DNA of 54,377 nucleotides from Aquimarina agarivorans (GTDB lineage: Bacteria > Bacteroidota > Bacteroidia > Flavobacteriales > Flavobacteriaceae). Positions 45,863 to 54,377 of the stretch are shown here, piece by piece. The notes beneath the pieces were generated by a model that had not been told where the DNA came from, searched no databases, and was given only the letters and a program-made list of their open reading frames with translations. The stretch spans positions 1 through 54,377 of the forward strand of contig NZ_AFPB01000148.1 in assembly GCF_000218485.1 (NCBI RefSeq), given 5' to 3'. Within the stretch, counting starts at the first letter, position 1, and every line of letters begins with the position of its first letter. The position numbers and the translations under genes are program-made.

Positions 45863-46702
45863 ATGGCAAATCAATTAAAGAATATTGTTCCAATAGTAAT
45901 TGGTAAGCAGTTGGAACTTAGGTCGCTTTGGGCAACTGAAAAAGCTGTAGATCAAGCCTTTCATTTATTTTGTTCGCCTCAAAAAGGACGTGTTAGACCC
46001 GATGAGGAGAATTTTTTACAAGATGCAAAATTAGAAAAAGTGCTTACAAATGGTCATAAAATTCAAACTTACCAATGGAAAGGATCAGGAGTTACAATAC
46101 TATTGTTGCATGGTTGGGAAAGTAATACGTATCGCTGGAAGACTTTAATTACTGAGCTGCAAACAAAGAACTTTAATATTATTGCAGTTGATGCGCCCGC
46201 ACAGGGGTATTCCAGTGGACGCTACTTGAGTGTGCCGCTGTATGTAAATTGTATTCAAGATATTTTGAAAAAACACCAGCCAGAAATTTTAATAGGACAT
46301 TCATTAGGGGGGATGACGGCAATCTACAATCAGTACTTAAATCCTGCTACTAGTGTATCAAAAATAATTTCGCTAGGTCCGCCTTCAGAGTTGTCTCTTT
46401 TTATGAAAGGATTTCAAAATACGTTGAGACTTTCAGATAGTTTTATGGAAAAGCTAGACCACTATTTGTATAAAAAATTTGGTTTTTATGCAGGAGGGTT
46501 TTCTATTGCTGAATTTGCAAAAAATATCGAAATATCAGGGTTATTGATTTTAGAGAAAAAAGATAAATTGGCTCCTTATAAATATTCCAAAAAAATTGCT
46601 GATAATTGGAAAAATTGTGAGTTGTACACTGTTGAAAATGTAGGGCATTCGCTTCAATCCAGTGAAATTAATACTAAAATTTTAGATTTTTTAACGCTAT
46701 AA
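45863..46702 (+). CDS. Alpha/beta hydrolase
   Basis: 279 aa. The oxyanion block LLLHGWESNTYRW, the nucleophile elbow GHSLGG and a C-terminal His in NVGHSL show the alpha/beta hydrolase fold with Ser-His active site. The acid residue is probably in LEKKDKLAPY. No signal peptide was seen, so it is likely cytoplasmic. Substrate (ester, lactone or other) is unknown, and neighbouring genes give no hint. Confidence 0.85.
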   Translation: MANQLKNIVPIVIGKQLELRSLWATEKAVDQAFHLFCSPQKGRVRPDEENFLQDAKLEKVLTNGHKIQTYQWKGSGVTILLLHGWESNTYRWKTLITELQTKNFNIIAVDAPAQGYSSGRYLSVPLYVNCIQDILKKHQPEILIGHSLGGMTAIYNQYLNPATSVSKIISLGPPSELSLFMKGFQNTLRLSDSFMEKLDHYLYKKFGFYAGGFSIAEFAKNIEISGLLILEKKDKLAPYKYSKKIADNWKNCELYTVENVGHSLQSSEINTKILDFLTL

Positions 46703-46799
46703 GCTTTCTACTTTATTCATTTTTAAATAGTTGAAAGGTAATACATCATCGTTTAATGAAATTGCAAGTCAGCTTAATTATTAAAATAGCGTCAACTAC

Positions 46800-46835
46800 T
46801 TTGTGCAAGGGTAGAGGATAAATATATTATTTTTG
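46800..46835 (+). promoter_or_regulatory. Probable promoter of rluF
   Basis: TTTG (46800-46803), 24-nt spacer, TATTTTTG (46828-46835). The -7 box is exact and the spacer is one base beyond the usual range. The start codon is 15 nt downstream of the -7 box, so the leader would be very short. Confidence 0.45.
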
Positions 46836-46850
46836 TAAAAAAAATATATA

Positions 46851-47675
46851 TTGGAAACTTCAGAAACAAGGCTAAATAAGTATTTGAGCGAAATTGGATA
46901 TTGTTCCAGAAGGGCTGCAGATAAGCTCATTGAAGAACAACGGATACTGGTAAATAATGAATTGCCACAAATGGGGCAAAAAATAACACCTGAAGATGAA
47001 ATACGTGTTGACGGTAAAAAAATTCAAGATGCCAAACGTGCGCATGTGTATTTGGCTTTTAATAAACCCGTAGGCGTTGTTTGTACGACTGATGCGCGAG
47101 AAGAAAATAATATCATTGACTTTATTGATTACCCGCAGCGCATTTTCCCGATAGGGAGGTTGGACAAACCCAGTGAGGGACTTATTTTATTAACCAGTGA
47201 TGGTGATATTGTAAATAAAATTTTGCGCTCACGTTACAATCATGAAAAAGAATATATAGTTACGGTAGATAAATTAATTACTCCTGATTTTATCAAACGA
47301 ATGAGTAACGGAATTCCTATTTTAGATACGGTGACTAAACAGTGCGTTGTTGAAGAAATTAGCAAATTTAGCTTCAGAATAATTTTAACCCAAGGTTTGA
47401 ATAGACAAATAAGAAGAATGTGTGAGTATTTAGGCTATGAAGTAGTAAAGCTAAAAAGGGTTCGAATTATGGATATAAAATTGCAATCAAATGTAGGAGA
47501 ATACGTACTAATATCTCAAAAAGAGATGATTGCAAACTTAAAATCTGACGATAAAGAAGAATTAATTGCAGAAAAAAAGATGCAAAAAAGATTAAAAAAC
47601 CGTATTTTAAGTTCAGATTCTAAAAAAATAATTAAAAAAAGTAGACCTGTACGAAGAACCAGAAAAGACAGGTAA
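46851..47675 (+). CDS. rluF: 23S rRNA pseudouridine synthase, RluF type
   Basis: 274 aa. An N-terminal S4 RNA-binding domain (RLNKYLSEIGYCSRRAADKL) is followed by the RsuA/RluB-type synthase domain with the catalytic Asp in GRLDKPSEGL. The stretches NGIPILDTVTKQCVVEE and QGLNRQIRRMCEYLGYEV follow E. coli RluF more closely than RluB, so modification of U2604 of 23S rRNA is expected. The C-terminal 60 residues are Lys/Arg-rich. The start appears to be TTG at 46851; no in-frame ATG lies before the S4 domain. Confidence 0.87.
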   Translation: METSETRLNKYLSEIGYCSRRAADKLIEEQRILVNNELPQMGQKITPEDEIRVDGKKIQDAKRAHVYLAFNKPVGVVCTTDAREENNIIDFIDYPQRIFPIGRLDKPSEGLILLTSDGDIVNKILRSRYNHEKEYIVTVDKLITPDFIKRMSNGIPILDTVTKQCVVEEISKFSFRIILTQGLNRQIRRMCEYLGYEVVKLKRVRIMDIKLQSNVGEYVLISQKEMIANLKSDDKEELIAEKKMQKRLKNRILSSDSKKIIKKSRPVRRTRKDR

Positions 47676-47815
47676 CATCGGGAAAAACACCAATCGTAAG
47701 TTGTTTATTTATAAAGTTTTATGAAATTTCAAAGAAAAAGACTACATGTTTTTTTGATGTAAAAAAACAGTTTATTGTTGAAAAAACAAACTTTAAAACA
47801 ATAAAAACATACGTT

Positions 47816-47849
47816 TTGTCGATTTTCTTACTAAAATCTATTATATTTG
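47816..47849 (+). promoter_or_regulatory. Promoter of the SH3b protein gene
   Basis: TTG (47816-47818), 23-nt spacer, TATATTTG (47842-47849), about 77 nt before the start codon; fits the Bacteroidota consensus. Confidence 0.55.
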
Positions 47850-47926
47850 ATTTGTATTGGAAGCTCGCCTTTTTTTGGCATGTTTATTGAAAGCTAGCTA
47901 ATACGAACATAAATTACTTAGAAAAT

Positions 47927-48739
47927 ATGAAAAAATTTTTAGCCTCAATTTTTATTTTTCTTAGCATCACTTTAGTTAATGCACAAGAAGAATTGTACTT
48001 CGTTTCAGTCGAGTCATCGTCATTACGAAGTGGACCCGGAACAAACTACAATGTTGTAGCTGAATTAGGAAAAGGAATGCAAGTGTTGCTTATCAGTGAA
48101 GATTTTGGAGATTGGTGGACTGTACAATATAAAACAATGAATGGTTTTATAAGAAGATCTGATATCTTAGCAGTACCAGCAGGAATTGTAATTCAACCCA
48201 ATGAAGAAGATGAAAATGATGGAGATTATTATGAAGAAGAAGATAAATCTTCAAATAAATATGACGACTGGGAATCTACTGAATATGAAACGGGTGAAAC
48301 ACCAGAATGTTTAAATATTGTACCTGAATTTGATTATAGTTTAGATAATTATTTAAAAATCAATAATGTTGGCTCAAATACTGAAGCTGTAGTAAAGTTG
48401 ATTAAGATTGACAACACTAATGGTGAAGAGTTGACATATCGAATTGCTTACATCCAAGATGGTGATGTACACCAAATGAAAAATATTCCGGCAGGTAAAT
48501 ATTATTTAAAGATTGCTTACGGAAAGGATTGGAGAGAGTTTACCGAAAACGGAAATTGTTTTGGTCGATTTGTTGAAAACCCTCAATATGAAAAAGGAGA
48601 TGATATCGTTGATTTTACTCCAGTCAAAACTAGTAAGGGAACAGATGTGCCATCGTACGAGTTATCATTAGATGTTAGTAATTCAAGTTCGAATAGTTTA
48701 GAGACAGAAGATATTTCAGAAAAAGATTTTAATAATTAA
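47927..48739 (+). CDS. Exported SH3b-domain protein
   Basis: 270 aa. Signal peptide MKKFLASIFIFLSITLVNAQ. A bacterial SH3 domain (about 22-85) shows the standard LRSGPGTNYNVVAELGKGMQVLLI and WWTVQY. A strongly acidic spacer follows (about 90-125), then a beta-rich domain with EELTYRIAYIQDG and IPAGKYYLKIAYGKDW. SH3b domains often bind cell-wall peptides. No enzymatic domain is present; role unknown. Confidence 0.82.
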   Translation: MKKFLASIFIFLSITLVNAQEELYFVSVESSSLRSGPGTNYNVVAELGKGMQVLLISEDFGDWWTVQYKTMNGFIRRSDILAVPAGIVIQPNEEDENDGDYYEEEDKSSNKYDDWESTEYETGETPECLNIVPEFDYSLDNYLKINNVGSNTEAVVKLIKIDNTNGEELTYRIAYIQDGDVHQMKNIPAGKYYLKIAYGKDWREFTENGNCFGRFVENPQYEKGDDIVDFTPVKTSKGTDVPSYELSLDVSNSSSNSLETEDISEKDFNN

Positions 48740-49347
48740 ATCTTACATAGGCTAATAAATAAAACCCGAAGCAAAGCTTCGGGTTTTTTGTTGCTATAAA
48801 ATGATCCTTATTGCATTATGCTCACATATTGAAATATCTTATCAGTTTTAAATTTTCCAAACAGAAAATATGAATTTTTGTTCGGATGCAAAAAAAGCAT
48901 AAACGCAACTATAGCGGTGGCGTTGTTTTGTTAAAGATTCAAATAATAAAAGAATGGTTTTAAAGGGGTGGTCCAATGTTTAAAAAAGTATGGTCGCAAT
49001 CCAATCCCAGATCATCATCAGTAATTTTTTTCTTAACTTAAACTTAAACACAAGAATAGTGGTGGCTACAAATTGGATCTATAATAAAACATTTTAACAG
49101 TCAATTCAATGGATTAATTTTTTCAATAAAAAACGGTTAGGTGACAAGAAGCCAATAGTATAATTTTTAAACATTTAGTCGATAGAAGTTTTAGTTTTTT
49201 CTTTTCTATTCTATAAAGTTACGGTCAAAAAAAAAGAATAGTATTTCAACTTTAATGTGCATAATTTTTTGGTAAGTCGCATAAAATCTTCAGTAATAGT
49301 CAAACCAAAAACACTATTTTTGTTGTTTAATATTACAATAGCAATTA
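48740..49347. other. 608-bp intergenic region upstream of rsgA
   Basis: Starts with the SH3b terminator. The rest has no convincing ORF or known RNA. A weak inverted repeat AACGC/GCGTT lies at 48902-48924. A TATTTTTG box (49315-49322) lies 25 nt before rsgA and may be its -7 element, without a matching TTG. Confidence 0.4.
48761..48789 (+). terminator. Terminator of the SH3b protein gene
   Basis: 12-bp stem AAAACCCGAAGC/GCTTCGGGTTTT, 3-nt loop and trailing T-run; very clear. Confidence 0.92.
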
Positions 49348-50301
49348 ATGACAGGAACCGTTTATAAATCTACAGGAAGCTGGTATACAGTTAAAGGAGA
49401 AGACGGAGTGTTTTATAATTGCCGCATTAAAGGAAAATTTAGGATCAAGGGGATAAAAAGTACCAATCCTGTTTCAGTGGGGGATCACGTTGTTTTTAAT
49501 TTAGAAATACAAGACGAACAGACAACAGGTGTTATTAATGAGATTAAAGAACGTACAAATTACATTGTTCGTAAATCAGTAAATTTATCGAAGCAAACGC
49601 ATATAATAGCATCTAATATTGATGTTGTTTTTTTAGTAATCACATTAAATAATCCTCCAACATTTACGTCGTTTATTGATCGGTTTTTAGTTACTGCCAT
49701 GGCATATGGGATTGAAGCTGTGTTATTATTTAATAAAATAGATACTTACAATAATGATGAGTTAGATGAAATACGCTATCTAGCTCATTTGTATAGGAAT
49801 ATTGGATATGAGTGCGAGGGAATTTCAGCCAAAACAGGTAAAAATATGGATAAGGTAAAATCCATGATGGAAGGTAAGGTCAGCATGTTTTCAGGACATA
49901 GTGGAGTTGGGAAATCTACATTAGTAAATGCCATTCAACCCAGCCTGCATTTAAAAACTACTGAAATTAGTGATCAGCATAAACAAGGGCAGCATACTAC
50001 TACATTTGCTGAAATGTATGATCTTGAAAAAGGAATTAAAATTATTGATACCCCAGGAATAAAAGGTTTTGGCGTTGTGGATATGAAACCCGCAGAAATT
50101 AGTGGTTATTTTTCTGAGTTTTTTGAGCGTCAATCGGAATGCAAGTTTAATAATTGTTTACACAAGGATGAGCCAAAGTGTGCGATAAAAGAGGCGTTAG
50201 AAAATGGCGAGATAGCTTGGTCGCGTTATAAAAGTTACCTGCAAATATTGGAAGGTGATGATACGCATTATCGTAAAAATGAATATGCAAAAGATGTATG
50301 A
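49348..50301 (+). CDS. rsgA: Ribosome small-subunit-dependent GTPase RsgA
   Basis: 317 aa circularly permuted GTPase with the G motifs in the order G4 (LLFNKIDTY), G1 (GHSGVGKS from residue 183), G3 (DTPGIKGFG). An N-terminal OB domain binds RNA, and a C-terminal zinc finger has the Cys/His set in CKFNNCLHKDEPKC. It helps mature the 30S subunit. First gene of a five-gene operon; its stop overlaps the dtd start by 4 nt (ATGA). Confidence 0.96.
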   Translation: MTGTVYKSTGSWYTVKGEDGVFYNCRIKGKFRIKGIKSTNPVSVGDHVVFNLEIQDEQTTGVINEIKERTNYIVRKSVNLSKQTHIIASNIDVVFLVITLNNPPTFTSFIDRFLVTAMAYGIEAVLLFNKIDTYNNDELDEIRYLAHLYRNIGYECEGISAKTGKNMDKVKSMMEGKVSMFSGHSGVGKSTLVNAIQPSLHLKTTEISDQHKQGQHTTTFAEMYDLEKGIKIIDTPGIKGFGVVDMKPAEISGYFSEFFERQSECKFNNCLHKDEPKCAIKEALENGEIAWSRYKSYLQILEGDDTHYRKNEYAKDV

Positions 50302-50750
50302 GGGTAGTTGTTCAAAGGGTGTCCGAAGCTTCGGTAGCGGTAAATAAAGAAACGGTTGGTGAAATAGGTGCCGGATTGTTAGTGCTGCTGGGAATTGAAA
50401 ATACTGATGGTGAAGAAGATATAGATTGGCTAGTTAAAAAATTGACGCAACTTCGCATTTTTCCTGGTCAAGCAGGAACTATTGACAAAAGTGTTCAAGA
50501 TATTGATGGAGACATTCTTCTAATTAGCCAATTTACATTGCATGCCAGTACAAAAAAAGGAAACAGACCTAGTTTTTTAAACTCAGCTAAGCCAGCAATT
50601 GCGCAACCCCTTTACGAGCAATTTGTAAATAAGTTAACAATTAAACTAGGCAAGCCTATAGCTACGGGTATATTTGGAGCTGATATGAAAGTAGCATTAG
50701 TTAATGATGGTCCTGTTACTATATGTATAGATACAAAAAATAAAGAATAA
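50298..50750 (+). CDS. dtd: D-aminoacyl-tRNA deacylase
   Basis: 150 aa, the normal size. Starts MRVVVQRVSEASVAV and carries both active-site blocks: SQFTLHAST and NDGPVTICID (the NxGPVT motif, here with Asp as x). It removes D-amino acids, and glycine from tRNA(Ala), from mischarged tRNA. Overlaps rsgA by 4 nt. Confidence 0.96.
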   Translation: MRVVVQRVSEASVAVNKETVGEIGAGLLVLLGIENTDGEEDIDWLVKKLTQLRIFPGQAGTIDKSVQDIDGDILLISQFTLHASTKKGNRPSFLNSAKPAIAQPLYEQFVNKLTIKLGKPIATGIFGADMKVALVNDGPVTICIDTKNKE

Positions 50751-50823
50751 TCCAAGTTGCAAGTGTTACTCAAATTATTAAAATCCATCAACTGAAAGCT
50801 TGCAAATAAAAATTAAAAAAACA

Positions 50824-51150
50824 ATGGATATTAAAAATGCACAACTTGCGGTTGACGATTGGATAAAAAATCATGGTGTAAGGTATTTTAATGAGCTTAC
50901 CAATATGGCTCAATTGACCGAAGAGGTAGGTGAAGTAGCCCGAATTATAGCAAGGCGCTATGGGGAACAAAGTGAAAAAGAGAGCGACAAAAATAAAGAC
51001 TTAGGAGAGGAGTTGGCTGATGTGGTTTTTGTAGTTTTGTGCCTGGCTAACCAAACAGGTGTCAATTTAGAAGAAGCATTTAGCAAAAAGCTAGATTTAA
51101 AAGCGGAACGTGATCATGACAGGCATCATAATAACGCAAAATTAAAGTAG
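50824..51150 (+). CDS. MazG-like nucleotide pyrophosphohydrolase
   Basis: 108 aa from the ATG at 50824; an upstream in-frame TTG at 50800 is less likely. The MazG/dUTPase-type metal motif is complete: EEVGEVAR in one helix and EELADVVF in the next. It probably hydrolyses non-canonical nucleoside triphosphates. Third gene of the rsgA-dtd-aroA operon. Confidence 0.88.
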   Translation: MDIKNAQLAVDDWIKNHGVRYFNELTNMAQLTEEVGEVARIIARRYGEQSEKESDKNKDLGEELADVVFVVLCLANQTGVNLEEAFSKKLDLKAERDHDRHHNNAKLK

Positions 51151-51153
51151 CGT

Positions 51154-51414
51154 ATGTTTAAACAAATAATGAGTTCTGAGGCTTACTGGCGTTCAGTAAT
51201 AAGGTTAGGTTTTCTATTTGCTGTTGTATTTAGTATTGTTGAGCATGTTGGACAGTATAAAGGAATTAATTTTGACGGTTTTAAGGCTGATGTAATAGAT
51301 AAAGGATTAATATTTAGGTATGTCAGAGCAAAAGTAGTTGGAGGGTTAATTTATGGATTAATAGTGTCGTTTGTTTTTCAACGTCGTAAAATTATTGAGA
51401 GTAAAAGGAAATAA
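51154..51414 (+). CDS. Small membrane protein of unknown function
   Basis: 86 aa with two transmembrane segments (about residues 14-30 and 61-77) and a basic C-terminus (FQRRKIIESKRK). It follows the MazG-like gene by 3 nt and shares a TAATG overlap with aroA, so it is translationally coupled to it. No family recognised. Confidence 0.78.
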   Translation: MFKQIMSSEAYWRSVIRLGFLFAVVFSIVEHVGQYKGINFDGFKADVIDKGLIFRYVRAKVVGGLIYGLIVSFVFQRRKIIESKRK

Positions 51415-52649
51415 TGAAATTAGATTTAACACAAATAGCAGATATTTCGAATGAAAAACTGCAAATAACAGGTTCAAAAAGTGAGGCAAACAGGTTATTA
51501 ATTTTACAAGCTTTATATCCTAAAATTGCTATTGAAAATTTGTCAAATAGTGACGACTCGCAGGTGATGCAGGAAGCTATAGCTAGCACTGATGAATTGG
51601 TAGATATTCATCACGCAGGTACTGCTATGCGTTTTTTGACATCCTATTTTGCCACACGAGCAAATCGAAAAACAGTGCTCACTGGTAGCGCGCGTATGCA
51701 ACAACGACCGATCAAAATTTTAGTGGATGCTTTAAAAGATTTAGGGGCGGATATAGCTTATCAAAAAGAAGAGGGGTATCCACCAATAGTACTTAAAGGC
51801 AAAAAACTTTCAAAAAGCAAAGTGAGTCTTAAGGCAAATGTGAGTAGTCAATACATTTCATCGTTAATGTTAGTGGCACCTTCATTGGAAAATGGGTTGG
51901 AAATTACTTTAGAAGGGAAAGTGACCTCTGTACCTTACATAAAAATGACACTATCGCTATTAAAAGAAATAGGGGTTACTGGTAGTTTTGAAAACAATGT
52001 TATAAAAATAGCTCCAAAAGTAACTTCAAACGCTAGTACCATTGTAGTGGAGTCTGATTGGAGTTCAGCTTCTTATTTTTATAGTTTAGTAGCGCTCTCA
52101 AAAAATGCAAAAATTGAGTTAGGGAGTTATAAAAAATCAAGTTATCAAGGAGATGCCGCTTTAGCAGAAGTTTATAAAAACTTAGGCGTAAAAACTTCAT
52201 ATGAAAATAATAAAATTACGCTGGAAAAAATTACCGAAGTATCTCCCAATAAAGATGCTTTTGATGGTGTATTAGATTTAGCAAATTCACCAGATATTGC
52301 ACAAACAATTGCGGTTACTTGTTTTGGTTTGTGTGTATCTTGTCATTTAACAGGCTTACATACACTTAAGATAAAGGAGACCGATCGTTTGGAGGCCTTA
52401 AAGGCAGAAATTGAAAAACTAGGAGGGAGCGTATCAATTACGGAAAATGCATTAAAACTAGAAGTGGCATCAAAAATAAAGTCAGGTGTAGCTATTGATA
52501 CTTATCAGGATCATAGAATGGCTATGGCATTTGCACCTTTAGCTTTAAGAACATCATTGGTCATTAATGAGGCAGAAGTAGTAAGCAAATCATATCCAGA
52601 TTTTTGGTCAGATATGAAAAAATTAGGTTTCAAAATTGCCGAATTGTAA
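51414..52649 (+). CDS. aroA: 3-phosphoshikimate 1-carboxyvinyltransferase (EPSP synthase)
   Basis: 411 aa, slightly shorter than typical (about 430). Substrate-binding blocks are present: GSKSEANRLLI, HAGTAMRFLTSYFA, GSARMQQRPI, SSQYISSLMLVAP, KIKETDRLEAL and YQDHRMAMAFAP. It makes EPSP in the shikimate pathway. Last gene of the rsgA operon. Confidence 0.95.
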   Translation: MKLDLTQIADISNEKLQITGSKSEANRLLILQALYPKIAIENLSNSDDSQVMQEAIASTDELVDIHHAGTAMRFLTSYFATRANRKTVLTGSARMQQRPIKILVDALKDLGADIAYQKEEGYPPIVLKGKKLSKSKVSLKANVSSQYISSLMLVAPSLENGLEITLEGKVTSVPYIKMTLSLLKEIGVTGSFENNVIKIAPKVTSNASTIVVESDWSSASYFYSLVALSKNAKIELGSYKKSSYQGDAALAEVYKNLGVKTSYENNKITLEKITEVSPNKDAFDGVLDLANSPDIAQTIAVTCFGLCVSCHLTGLHTLKIKETDRLEALKAEIEKLGGSVSITENALKLEVASKIKSGVAIDTYQDHRMAMAFAPLALRTSLVINEAEVVSKSYPDFWSDMKKLGFKIAEL

Positions 52650-52694
52650 TATTGAATCAGCACTGCATTTGCAGTATTTGTTTTAAGGGAAAGG

Positions 52695-52724
52695 AAAAGT
52701 CATGACTGTATCATGGCTTTTTTT
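52695..52724. terminator. Terminator of the rsgA-aroA operon
   Basis: 11-bp stem AAAAGTCATGA/TCATGGCTTTT with one G-T pair and a 5-nt loop, followed by T. It lies between convergent aroA and lptB and may serve both. Confidence 0.75.
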
Positions 52725-52748
52725 AATCAGTTTTCAGTTGTTTCTGAC

Positions 52749-53489
52749 TTAAAATTCTAGTTTCTTTTTTCGTAGTTCAAAATTCTGACCTAAATACACC
52801 CTGCGTACAGTTTCATCTTCAGCTAACTCTTCGGGAACACCAGATTTAAGAATGCTTCCTTCAAACATAAGATAAGTTTTATCAGTAATAGCTAGGGTTT
52901 CTTGCACATTGTGATCGGTAATTAGGATTCCAATATTTTTATCTTTAAGTCGCGCCACTATACGTTGAATATCTTCTACAGCTACGGGATCTACCCCCGC
53001 AAAGGGTTCGTCAAGCAAAATAAAATTAGGACTTGTGGCAAGTGCACGTGCAATTTCTGTTCTTCGGCGTTCGCCACCACTAAGGAGGTCGCCACGATTT
53101 TTGCGTATATGTCCCAGGCTAAATTCATCAATTAATGATTCCATTTTTAAGTGCTGCTCCTTTTTGGAAAGTTTGGTTAGTTGTAATACACTTAAAATAT
53201 TTTCTTCAATACTAAGTTTTCTAAAAACAGAAGCTTCCTGAGCTAGGTACCCAATACCATTTTGGGCACGTTTGTACATAGCATAATTGGTAATGTTGGT
53301 GTTGTCTAAATAAATATTTCCTCCATTAGGTTTAACAAATCCAACAATCATATAAAAAGAGGTGGTTTTACCAGCACCATTAGGTCCAAGTAGTCCAACA
53401 ATTTGACCTTGATTTACTTCTAATGAAATTCCTTTCACTACTTTTCGTCCCTTGTAGGATTTCATCAAATTTTCAGCACGTAGTTTCAT
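52749..53489 (-). CDS. lptB: Lipopolysaccharide export ATPase LptB
   Basis: 246 aa ABC ATPase. Walker A GPNGAGKTTSFY, signature LLSGGERRR, Walker B FILLDEPFAGVDPVAVEDIQ, and LITDHNVQETL with the H-loop His. The FAGVDP wording and overall length are typical of LptB, which powers LPS movement from the inner membrane. Follows tatC by 25 nt, probably in one operon. Confidence 0.95.
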   Translation of the reverse strand: MKLRAENLMKSYKGRKVVKGISLEVNQGQIVGLLGPNGAGKTTSFYMIVGFVKPNGGNIYLDNTNITNYAMYKRAQNGIGYLAQEASVFRKLSIEENILSVLQLTKLSKKEQHLKMESLIDEFSLGHIRKNRGDLLSGGERRRTEIARALATSPNFILLDEPFAGVDPVAVEDIQRIVARLKDKNIGILITDHNVQETLAITDKTYLMFEGSILKSGVPEELAEDETVRRVYLGQNFELRKKKLEF

Positions 53490-53514
53490 AATGTATACTT
53501 AAGGTAAAATTACT

Positions 53515-54330
53515 TTAATTTTTCTGTTTTTTTAAAACTGATTTAGAAATAAAAATGCTTATTTCGTACAGTATCAAAATAGGAATTGTAACAATTACTT
53601 GACTAGCTACATCGGGCGGAGTAATCACTGCAGCCAAAATTAATACAATTACCAAAGCGAACTTTCGATATTTTTTCAAAAGATCAGGTGTTACAATACC
53701 AACCCTTGATAAAAAATAAATTATAATAGGTAGTTCAAAAACTAATCCGCAAGCCAAAACAGATGCCCGAATGAGTGCAATATAACTCGAAAGATCAAAT
53801 TCGTTCAAAACTTCGTTACTTACATTATAGCTTCCTAAGAAATTTATGGATAAAGGCGTGATAATATAATACCCAAAAAGGACGCCTAAAAAAAATAAAA
53901 GTGACGAAACAAATATAAAACCTTTAGCTGTTTTTTGTTCATGACTGTGCATGGCAGGCTTAATGAATTTCCAAAATTCAAAAACTACGTAAGGAAAAGA
54001 AATTATAAAACCAGCTGTAATTGCAGTCCAAATATGGGCTGAAAATTGTCCAGCCATGGTCCTACTTTGGATAATAAAAGGCAATTTTTCCAAACAAAAA
54101 CTTTCGTCGAAGCCCAAAGATTTTGATAAATTACAGAATACACGATAGGTAAAGAAATCAACTTTTTTTGGGCCAAAAAGTATGGTGTCAAAAATAAAAC
54201 CTTTAGCTAAAAAAGCAAATATAGCAGCAATTAATACGCCTAGTGTAGCTCTAATCAAATGCCACCTCAATTCTTCCAAGTGATCTAAAAAGGACATTTG
54301 TTGCGGATTTTTTGATTCTATTTGCTTCAT
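53515..54330 (-). CDS. tatC: Sec-independent translocase subunit TatC
   Basis: 271 aa with six transmembrane helices. The TatC hallmarks are the N-terminal MSFLDHLEELRWHLIRA and PYVVFEFWKFIKPAMHSHEQK. It is the receptor for twin-arginine signal peptides of folded exported proteins. The 47 bp to the right edge show no further gene start. Confidence 0.96.
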   Translation of the reverse strand: MKQIESKNPQQMSFLDHLEELRWHLIRATLGVLIAAIFAFLAKGFIFDTILFGPKKVDFFTYRVFCNLSKSLGFDESFCLEKLPFIIQSRTMAGQFSAHIWTAITAGFIISFPYVVFEFWKFIKPAMHSHEQKTAKGFIFVSSLLFFLGVLFGYYIITPLSINFLGSYNVSNEVLNEFDLSSYIALIRASVLACGLVFELPIIIYFLSRVGIVTPDLLKKYRKFALVIVLILAAVITPPDVASQVIVTIPILILYEISIFISKSVLKKQKN

Positions 54331-54377
54331 AAATTGATATTGACTGCTAAAAAAGATGTAAAGATAACTTTTTATGT

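Overview
The window is chromosomal DNA of a marine member of the Flavobacteriaceae (Bacteroidota). This rests on low GC, promoters of the TTG / TAnnTTTG type, secreted proteins with C-terminal type IX secretion (T9SS) sorting domains, a TonB receptor with PepSY partner, the purH-mreBCD-mrdA-rodA cluster order, and a family GH86 agarase/porphyranase. The last points to life on red-algal polysaccharide. No rRNA, tRNA, CRISPR array, prophage or complete insertion sequence was seen.

Layout. 1-2.7 kb: a broken tricorn-type S41 protease running off the left edge. 3.0-5.5 kb: Fpg/Nei glycosylase with a zincless finger, a membrane class III nucleotide cyclase, and mscL. 5.8-10.3 kb: an ABC ATPase followed by a large permease/M1-aminopeptidase fusion split by one frameshift and one stop. 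10.4-17.6 kb: the cell-shape cluster purH, mreB, mreC, mreD, mrdA (PBP2), rodA, all intact on the minus strand. 17.8-26.1 kb: a DUF3347 lipoprotein, a perfect 23-copy 7-bp tandem repeat abutting an LpxH-like metallophosphoesterase gene, a secreted beta-helix protein with carbohydrate-binding modules, a lipoprotein with two NTF2-like folds, and a secreted metzincin-type protease. 26.1-31.4 kb: two lipocalin-like lipoproteins flanking an iron or metal uptake operon (Cys-motif protein, TonB receptor, PepSY membrane protein). 31.6-36.7 kb: a GatC-like protein, GatA, and a fused GatB-AspRS protein. 36.8-40.9 kb: a secreted protein of unknown function and the GH86 enzyme. 41.3-43.0 kb: a decayed stretch with dps (in-frame stop), an IS630 remnant and queE (frameshift). 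43.3-48.7 kb: HerA-like ATPase, lipoprotein, alpha/beta hydrolase, rluF, SH3b protein. 49.3-52.6 kb: operon rsgA-dtd-mazG-like-small membrane protein-aroA. 52.7-54.3 kb: tatC-lptB on the minus strand.

The most interesting functional unit is the gatC-like/gatA/gatB-aspS operon. It would put an apparently non-discriminating AspRS and its amidotransferase on one chain, which suits Asp-tRNA(Asn) to Asn-tRNA(Asn) conversion by a covalently joined transamidosome. The most unusual sequence-level signal is that four normally conserved genes carry six lesions: three single-base indels, of which two are in A7/A8 tracts, and three in-frame stops. This could be real gene decay or read/assembly error, and the two have to be separated before any of these genes is called lost.
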